A stretch of DNA of 64,000 bases from Gaeumannomyces sp. JS-464. Taxonomy: Eukaryota > Ascomycota > Sordariomycetes > Magnaporthales > Magnaporthaceae. The translations under genes were made by a program, and so were the position numbers. The stretch covers positions 4,092,001 to 4,156,000 of the forward strand of contig NGZR01000003.1 in the NCBI GenBank assembly GCA_002197995.1. The letters run 5' to 3'. Under the pieces are notes generated by a model that was not told where the DNA came from, made no database searches, and saw only the letters and a program-made list of their open reading frames with translations. Positions 58,668 through 64,000 of the stretch are shown here, piece after piece (position 1 is the stretch's first letter; each line of letters opens with the position of its first letter).

Positions 58668-60029
58668 TGGCAAGCAGCAGGCTTTTTTTGGGTTGGTTGG
58701 GGATGGGATCTACGTCATGGATCATCTGAAATTCAAGTAGCCAAAGTTGATAACTAGGTAAGAAGGCAAGAGCTACCGGGGGCATGGGCAAATGAAGGGG
58801 CAGTCAATATCATGGAGGGCAGAGAGCTTACGCCACTGGAAGATTCCATTAGATTTAAACAATTCACTGCAGTTAGTCTGTACCTCTTGCCCCGTTAAGT
58901 AGCTTACGCATTCACGGCGCATTCAGACCGGATAATAAAGAAGAGATTCGGGCTGGGGTTGCCGGTGCCGTCATTGTCGTCCGGGTGATGAGTGGCAAGG
59001 CTATTATATATTCCATCTCTCGGTCTCCCAGCTGTTGGTCTTGCTTATAAGCTTCCATTTGCTGTTTGAGATAAAAATTAAAAAAAAAAGTGAAACGTGA
59101 TGATTTATCGCAGTGCCTACTCTTTCTCTTGATTTGGTTGTGGTGCCCGTCTCGAAAGGCGGTTTATTTAACAAGCAGACAATGTCTTTGTTCCTTTGAT
59201 GGGGGAATCCATCAGGGCCCAAGGAGAGGCCACACATTAACCTGGTCCTCAGAAATTCGCCTCCCTCCCTGCTCCCCTTTGGAGGGGGCGATAGAAATCG
59301 TCCGTTCTGTGAGATGCTGTGGGGACAAAGTGGTGGCCGGTGGACCGGCACCTAGGACTACCGATAATGCGAGGGCACCACCAGGGCTCCGTCGGCGTAC
59401 TTCAGAAGCGCGATGGAGATGATCGTTGATCCGATATGCCGCTCCCTCTGGGGCTGAACGGCGGGCATCTTCTCAGATTCTCCTGATGAGGAAAGGCGAT
59501 GTGTAGGCAGTAAGTCCCAGTGGGCACACATAGTGGGAGCTGGGTTTCGCCGCTTATGGCCTTGAGCAACGTCATCACCGTTCCCTTCAAGAGTACCCGG
59601 AAATTAAAATTTTGGCGGCGGAGCTGGATAGCGATGTTTTGTGGGAGGTCTCTGAGGGGTAGGGGAGACTTGTCGCACAGGAAGGAACCACGGCGGATGT
59701 CTCTATCATGTTCTTCTGGGTCGTGACCGGCCAGGCCAGATCTACAGGACGAGGACGAAGGCAGGGTACGCGAGGGAAACAACACGCGACCCAACCTGGC
59801 TGCGGATAAAGGCGAGAGACGCAAACTCGTGGATAGTCTGGGAATTTTAACTGTTACGAATATATTTTGGCCTGACAGCCGTATGATACATATCACGAAA
59901 TGAAGCAGATGCCTCGTCCTAAACGGCCAAGTATTTAGCACGAGTATCAAAGTCGGGGCCTAAAGTACCCGAAGATCCCGACTGCAACGAGTCCCAACAC
60001 AAGCACAACTACCCACCTGCAACCGCACA
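58668..60029. other. Intergenic
   Basis: About 1.4 kb with no supported gene. The minus-strand frame 59402-59950 lacks protein-like features. Confidence 0.5.
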
Positions 60030-61409
60030 TCACATGCGGCCTTGCAAGTACGTGTCCACATCAAAGCCGTCGCCCTCGGTGCCTTGCCTCCACAGCCACG
60101 TCTCGTATAACTCCTCCGGGTATCCTTGGGGTGGCACGAGCGAGACCGGGCTCGCCCAGCCGCCAGAGTCCTCGGACACGCCAAGCTCGGTGCAAGGGTC
60201 GATAGCGGCGCGCAGCATCTTGGCCGCGGCCGGCGAATCTTCGCCCTCGGAGATGAGCCGCGCCGAGTACGCGCGGGCAGCGAACCCGGCCGCGCGCGCG
60301 TGGTCGCCGTGCGCCTGGCACACCTGGGCCGCCACGTACCAGGCGCGCGCCTCGATGCCCAGCACCACGCCGCCGTACTCGTCGGCCACGAGCCGCGCCA
60401 GCGCCCTGCAGTCGAGCAGGCAGGCGTCCGGGTCCGACCGCACCCGGCCGCCGTCCGAGATGTCCTCGAGCAGCTTCTCGATGCGCAGGCGCCTCACGTC
60501 CGACCGCGCCAGCTCCTCGCGGGGCTGCGTGCAGCCCGGGCAGACGCACCAGAAGCCAAAGTGCCGGTGTAGGTAGGCGCGCCGATTATCAACGGGCTCG
60601 TTGTAGTATTGAAGCGTGAGCTCCTCACCCTCCTCGATGTCGCGGATCGCGTGTACAGTTTGTCGCCGCAGCGTCGTGTTCCAGGTGGCCATGCAGTTGG
60701 GCCGGCAGCTGTGGTTGAGGCGGCACACGGTCGGGTAGACGGCGCCGTCGCGGTTGTTGGTGCCGCAGGGAAGCGAGTTGGTGTCGAAGAGACCGGCGAG
60801 AGGGTATGGGCCGCCTGCCTCTTTGTTGCAGAGGGAGAGGAACTCGCGCTGACGCTCCGCCGGCATCCGCCTCAGCTTGATTGCTACCAGACGGTTCATT
60901 ATGGCTTTGTCGGGGAGACATTGGGAAACTAGCAGGGGTTCCTCGCAGAGAACCCTTGTGCCGACCGGAACACTGGCGAGGGCGATCACCCCCTTGCCCT
61001 TGCTGGGGATCTCTCGGATTTCGATTGGGGATGTATTGGCGCTTGGATGGTTCTGTGCCACTGCCGGTGTGATGCACTCTAGATCGTTTTCGACGGCTGA
61101 GGTAGTCCGCGAGGCACCGGGGGACCCCGCGTGGTGGACTCGGCTTCCAAAAATCATCGTGGCGTACATGACGAGAGCCTCGACGTCGAAGTCGTTCGGC
61201 AGCTTTACCTCGGCGAAACCCTGTCCGTTGGCAGGAAGACAAAACCGGCCATCAAAAAATATGTCCCCTGCCGGCGCGACGAAAACTCGATCGTCATTGT
61301 GGAAGTGTGCCTCCACGAGGTCGAGGAAGTGCTGCCAGTCCGCCGCGTCACTTTCGTTGATGAGAGGATTTATATGTAAGCCTTGAGGCGCGGTCTTAGC
61401 GGTCGCCAT
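60030..61409 (-). CDS. SET-domain protein (SMYD-like lysine methyltransferase)
   Basis: An intronless frame of 459 residues starting MATAKTAPQGLHINPLINES. The SET domain spans about residues 128-270. IREIPSKGKGVIALASVPVGTR is the N-terminal SET strand. CRLNHSCRPNCMATWN (NHSC at 232-235) and GEELTLQYY (about 261-269) form the S-adenosylmethionine and substrate site. A post-SET cysteine cluster FGFWCVCPGC (about 284-293) probably binds zinc. The C-terminal part is helical (tetratricopeptide-like, AWYVAAQVCQAHGDHARAAG), as in fungal SET proteins of the SMYD/SET5 style. It probably methylates lysine in a protein; the target is not known. The frame is intact and a TATA element lies 68 bp upstream. 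Confidence 0.9.
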   Translation of the reverse strand: MATAKTAPQGLHINPLINESDAADWQHFLDLVEAHFHNDDRVFVAPAGDIFFDGRFCLPANGQGFAEVKLPNDFDVEALVMYATMIFGSRVHHAGSPGASRTTSAVENDLECITPAVAQNHPSANTSPIEIREIPSKGKGVIALASVPVGTRVLCEEPLLVSQCLPDKAIMNRLVAIKLRRMPAERQREFLSLCNKEAGGPYPLAGLFDTNSLPCGTNNRDGAVYPTVCRLNHSCRPNCMATWNTTLRRQTVHAIRDIEEGEELTLQYYNEPVDNRRAYLHRHFGFWCVCPGCTQPREELARSDVRRLRIEKLLEDISDGGRVRSDPDACLLDCRALARLVADEYGGVVLGIEARAWYVAAQVCQAHGDHARAAGFAARAYSARLISEGEDSPAAAKMLRAAIDPCTELGVSEDSGGWASPVSLVPPQGYPEELYETWLWRQGTEGDGFDVDTYLQGRM

Positions 61410-62388
61410 GATGGTGGTTATCCTGCTTGATGGTAGAGAGGAGAGCGTGGGAGCAAGAATGGAAGCAGGAATGGGTTTTTATAGAGCTGTGGGTGGGTTG
61501 TCAAAAATGGAGGTAGTGAGGTGAGCGGCGAGCGCAAACGAGGTGGCAGTCACCCGATAACATAGCCGCGCCAATGTGATGTGCTTGCTTGACCACCGTT
61601 TGCTAATGGAACAAAATAAAGGCATGCTTGAAACCAAACAATCTTTTCCCAGGTAGGATTTTCCCTAACACTGATAATTTTTTATGTAGTCATTCTCCAT
61701 TCGTTCCTTCCAGGCCTCCACGTGCCTTCCCCTTTCATCATGCTTTCGTTCGGTGTACGATTATTCTTACTCGAAGCTGGAAGGTCGCAGGTATAGCCAG
61801 GCCTCTAGTCCAACGACATAGGTACCCCTGCGCTGGACCTTCAAAAACCCGCGTGCCTAGCCAAGTTGCGTGGCTAGTGACGTCTTAAGATACGGCTTGC
61901 GTAGGAGGCGCAGTACTCGGAAGAGGGTGAATGTCAAGGGAGAATTTTCAAGCTCAAAGCGGATGCCTGCTGCGGGGAACCGTGGAGAAGTTCTGATGCT
62001 ACCAACCAAAAAACACCAAACGCCACCATATGCTCCAAGACCCATCCCCCATCCGAAGGAAAAAATGAGAATGCTGGAAAATAAAAGAGGCCCATGAAGG
62101 CCAAGCAGAAGTACAGAAGAAAACATGTGGTATAAACAAACAGTGAAAAGAAGAAGGGAGCACCCTTTGTGGTATGCTCCATCCAAAAACGCCGTGTAAA
62201 TGCTTTCCCAATATTTTATCCAAACCTGAACACCTAACCTCAACCTGGGTCCCTAAAAAAACAAGTCGGTGCAATGGTGGTGCGGGTGATACATGCCCCG
62301 ACCCCTTAAATTTGGGATACGAGTGCGCCGTGAAGAGAGAGGGTAATGATATGTTGTCGCAATTGCTGTGTTATATTCTGCAGCGGTC
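61410..62388. other. Intergenic
   Basis: Promoter of the SET gene and 3' flank of the collagen-like gene; both genes are on the minus strand. No other gene was seen. Confidence 0.5.
61477..61483 (-). promoter_or_regulatory. Probable TATA box of the SET gene
   Basis: TATAAAA on the minus strand (CTCTATAAAAACC) lies 68 bp upstream of the ATG at 61409, a typical position. Confidence 0.55.
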
Positions 62389-64000
62389 TCAGGGGAGGCT
62401 GTGCTGGGGGTAGTTCTGGTCTGGCTTGACGGTCTGCATGCTGGCGAGCTGAACGTCCGTGTAAGCGGGCCACACGATGAGCTTCTGCGCCTTGTCGATG
62501 ACCGAGAGGGTGGTGAATCCGTGGCCGGGTCCGAACTGCCCGCTCCAGCCAGAGCTGACCGTGTACTTGCCGCACTGCTTGGGCGACGTCTCAGGGACGC
62601 CCGCCTTGGATCCGCCCATCTGGGTGTAGCTGCAGGGAGTCGGAGGGGTGCCGTCGTTGCGGTCGATACCGAAAGAGACCTGGCAGGACGAGTCGGAGCC
62701 GTCGCAGACGCGCTTGAACTGGACAATCGTCCACTGGCCGGGGCCGGCTTGGCCGGGGGCGCCCGGAGCAGTCTCAGCGCCGGGAACTCCGGGCACTGCG
62801 CCTCCAGCGCCACCGGGTCCGCCAGGTCCACCGGCACCACCGGCTCCTCCAGGTCCGCCGGGACCGCCGGGACCACCGGAGCCGGTGGGAGGGCTGTCGG
62901 GCGCATCAAGTCCGCTAGAGCCGCCAGCCCCTCCCGGGCCACCAGGACCGCCGGGACCGCCTGGACCTCCGGGACCGCCAGGGGAGCCAGGGCCGAGTTC
63001 GTCGGGTCCCCCTGGGCCGCCGGGACCACCCGGGCCACCTGGGCCTCCGGGGCCGCCAGGAGAGCCGGGGGCGGGAGGCAAATCGAGATCGCTAGGCCCC
63101 CCAGGCCCTCCGGGCCCTCCGGGTCCACCAGGGCCACCGGGCCCACCTGGGCCACCTGGACCACCGGGAGACCCAGGAGCAGGAGGCATACCAGGTATAT
63201 CGGGACCGCCAGGACCACCCGGACCTCCTGGCCCTCCTGGGCCGCCTGGACCTCCAGGACCTCCGGGACCTCCCGGCGACCCAGGAGCAGGAGGCATACC
63301 AGGTATATCGGGACCGCCAGGACCACCCGGACCTCCTGGCCCTCCAGGGCCCCCTGGGCCACCTGGGCCTCCGGGGCCACCTGGTGAGCCAGGAGCGGGA
63401 GGCATATCCAGACCCTTAGGTCCGCCGGGTCCCCCTGGTCCACCCGGGCCACCAGGGCCACCAGGCCCGCCGGGAGCACCAGGGCCGGTTGGGAGTCCGG
63501 GCAGATCGATAGCGCCAGGAATACCAGGACCTCCAGGGCCTCCGGCGCCACCGGGACCACCAGGGCCGCCGGGCCCGCCAGGTCCACCAGCAGCACCAGG
63601 AGCATCAGGACCCCGCTTGCAGCTCCGGGACCACCTGCGCCCCAGGTCCTCCAGGTCCTCCAGGTCCCCCCGGCCCGCCAGGTCCGCCAGATGGCGCAGG
63701 AACGCCACCAGCGGACGAGCACGAGCATTTGGCCGGTTCTTTGCCTGGCGTCGAGGGATCGGGTGCGCCAGTCGGGCCGCCTGGGCCCCCGGGCCCGCTG
63801 GGACCGCCAGGTCCACCCAAGACATCAGCACCAGGCCCAGCAGGGCCTCCAGGCCCACCTGGACCACCTGGGCCACCTGGGCCACCTGGGCCTCCAGCGC
63901 CGCCGGGTCCGCTAGCGTTAGGAGCCGGCATGGGGGCGTCCTTCGGGCTGGGAGCAGGAGGCATGTCGGGGCCGCCAGGTATGCCAGGCACTTCGGCTCC
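62389..64000 (-). CDS. Collagen-like Gly/Pro-repeat protein with C-terminal globular domain, 5' end beyond the window
   Basis: Most of the protein is Gly-Gly-Pro/Gly-Pro-Gly triplets broken by short inserts ([17 protein letters not shown], [20 protein letters not shown]). The last 120 residues form a compact domain: [60 protein letters not shown] and [20 protein letters not shown]. This domain is seen on its own in small secreted fungal proteins, so this is probably a secreted or wall-linked fusion of that domain to a repeat stalk. Glycine is at every third position, as in collagen, but the other two positions are mostly Gly and Pro rather than Pro-Pro. One or two base changes near 63610-63640 are needed to keep the repeat frame. 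The start codon and signal peptide lie past 64000. Confidence 0.75.
   Translation of the reverse strand, partial: EPKCLAYLAAPTCLLLPARRTPPCRLLTLADPAALEAQVAQVAQVVQVGLEALLGLVLMSWVDLAVPAGPGAQAARLAHPIPRRQAKNRPNARARPLVAFLRHLADLAGRGDLEDLEDLGRRWSRSCKRGPDAPGAAGGPGGPGGPGGPGGAGGPGGPGIPGAIDLPGLPTGPGAPGGPGGPGGPGGPGGPGGPKGLDMPPAPGSPGGPGGPGGPGGPGGPGGPGGPGGPDIPGMPPAPGSPGGPGGPGGPGGPGGPGGPGGPGGPDIPGMPPAPGSPGGPGGPGGPGGPGGPGGPGGPGGPSDLDLPPAPGSPGGPGGPGGPGGPGGPGGPDELGPGSPGGPGGPGGPGGPGGPGGAGGSSGLDAPDSPPTGSGGPGGPGGPGGAGGAGGPGGPGGAGGAVPGVPGAETAPGAPGQAGPGQWTIVQFKRVCDGSDSSCQVSFGIDRNDGTPPTPCSYTQMGGSKAGVPETSPKQCGKYTVSSGWSGQFGPGHGFTTLSVIDKAQKLIVWPAYTDVQLASMQTVKPDQNYPQHSLP
63073..63504 (-). repeat. Four tandem 108-bp units coding 36-residue collagen-like repeats
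   Basis: The anchor GGGAGGCA or AGGAGGCA recurs at 63073, 63181, 63289 and 63397, exactly 108 bases apart. The second and third units are nearly identical. Each unit encodes about ten GGP triplets plus a short hinge of the [10 protein letters not shown] type. Confidence 0.85.

Noticed and set aside
62368..63387. Plus-strand frame of 339 codons over the collagen-like gene
   Set aside because: It is the shadow of the Gly/Pro repeat on the other strand. The minus strand has the conserved C-terminal domain.
63073..63504. Possible CRISPR-like array of regular repeats
   Set aside because: The repeats are contiguous, coding and without unique spacers, and the genome is eukaryotic.

Overview
The window looks like nuclear DNA of a filamentous ascomycete (Pezizomycotina, most probably Sordariomycetes). 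Genes are GC-rich and well spaced. Many are interrupted by short (about 50-120 nt) GT..AG introns with CTRAC-type branch sites. The recognisable families are typical of moulds: GH38 vacuolar-type mannosidase, GH115, Dal5-like permease, LysM protein, GH18 chitinases, 2EXR proteins, SET protein and Atm1. Exon boundaries were worked out by eye from splice signals, reading phase and family motifs.

Layout. 1-3.6 kb holds no convincing gene and ends in a tRNA-Cys(GCA). 3.8-4.9 kb is an EVE-domain nuclear protein (-). 5.4-16.4 kb is a glycan-processing block: a GH38 alpha-mannosidase (-) diverging from a Dal5-type MFS permease (+), followed by a leaderless GH115 (+). 17-22.8 kb carries a Q-rich small protein, a kinase-like protein lacking catalytic residues, a Tautomerase_3 protein and the ribosome-biogenesis protein Utp6. 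A second GH115, with a signal peptide (-), lies at 23-26.6 kb. 28.1-28.7 kb is a small secreted pre-pro-protein resembling a beta/gamma-crystallin. 29.4-36.5 kb holds a broken Fungal_N-type protein and an uncharacterised protein. 36.6-49.3 kb is a head-to-head LysM gene and GH18 killer-toxin-like (subgroup C) chitinase plus a Ser/Thr/Pro-rich secreted protein, all badly interrupted. 50-51.4 kb is a class III chitinase (-) and 52.7-55 kb the mitochondrial ABC transporter Atm1 (+). Two 2EXR proteins (+) follow, then an intronless SET protein (-). A Gly/Pro-repeat collagen-like secreted protein (-) runs off the right edge.

The most striking overall feature is a large number of single-base reading-frame breaks. 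They occur in the glycosidases, LysM and chitinase genes and other secreted or accessory genes. The housekeeping-type genes between them (EVE, MFS, Utp6, tautomerase, Atm1, SET) read cleanly. Either the assembly has homopolymer errors or the carbohydrate-active and secreted genes are decaying. All three internal stops in the chitinase up to position 44816, and the one in the LysM gene, are TAG. The GH115 gene at 12.5 kb also needs a 5-nt micro-exon to encode a conserved family motif.
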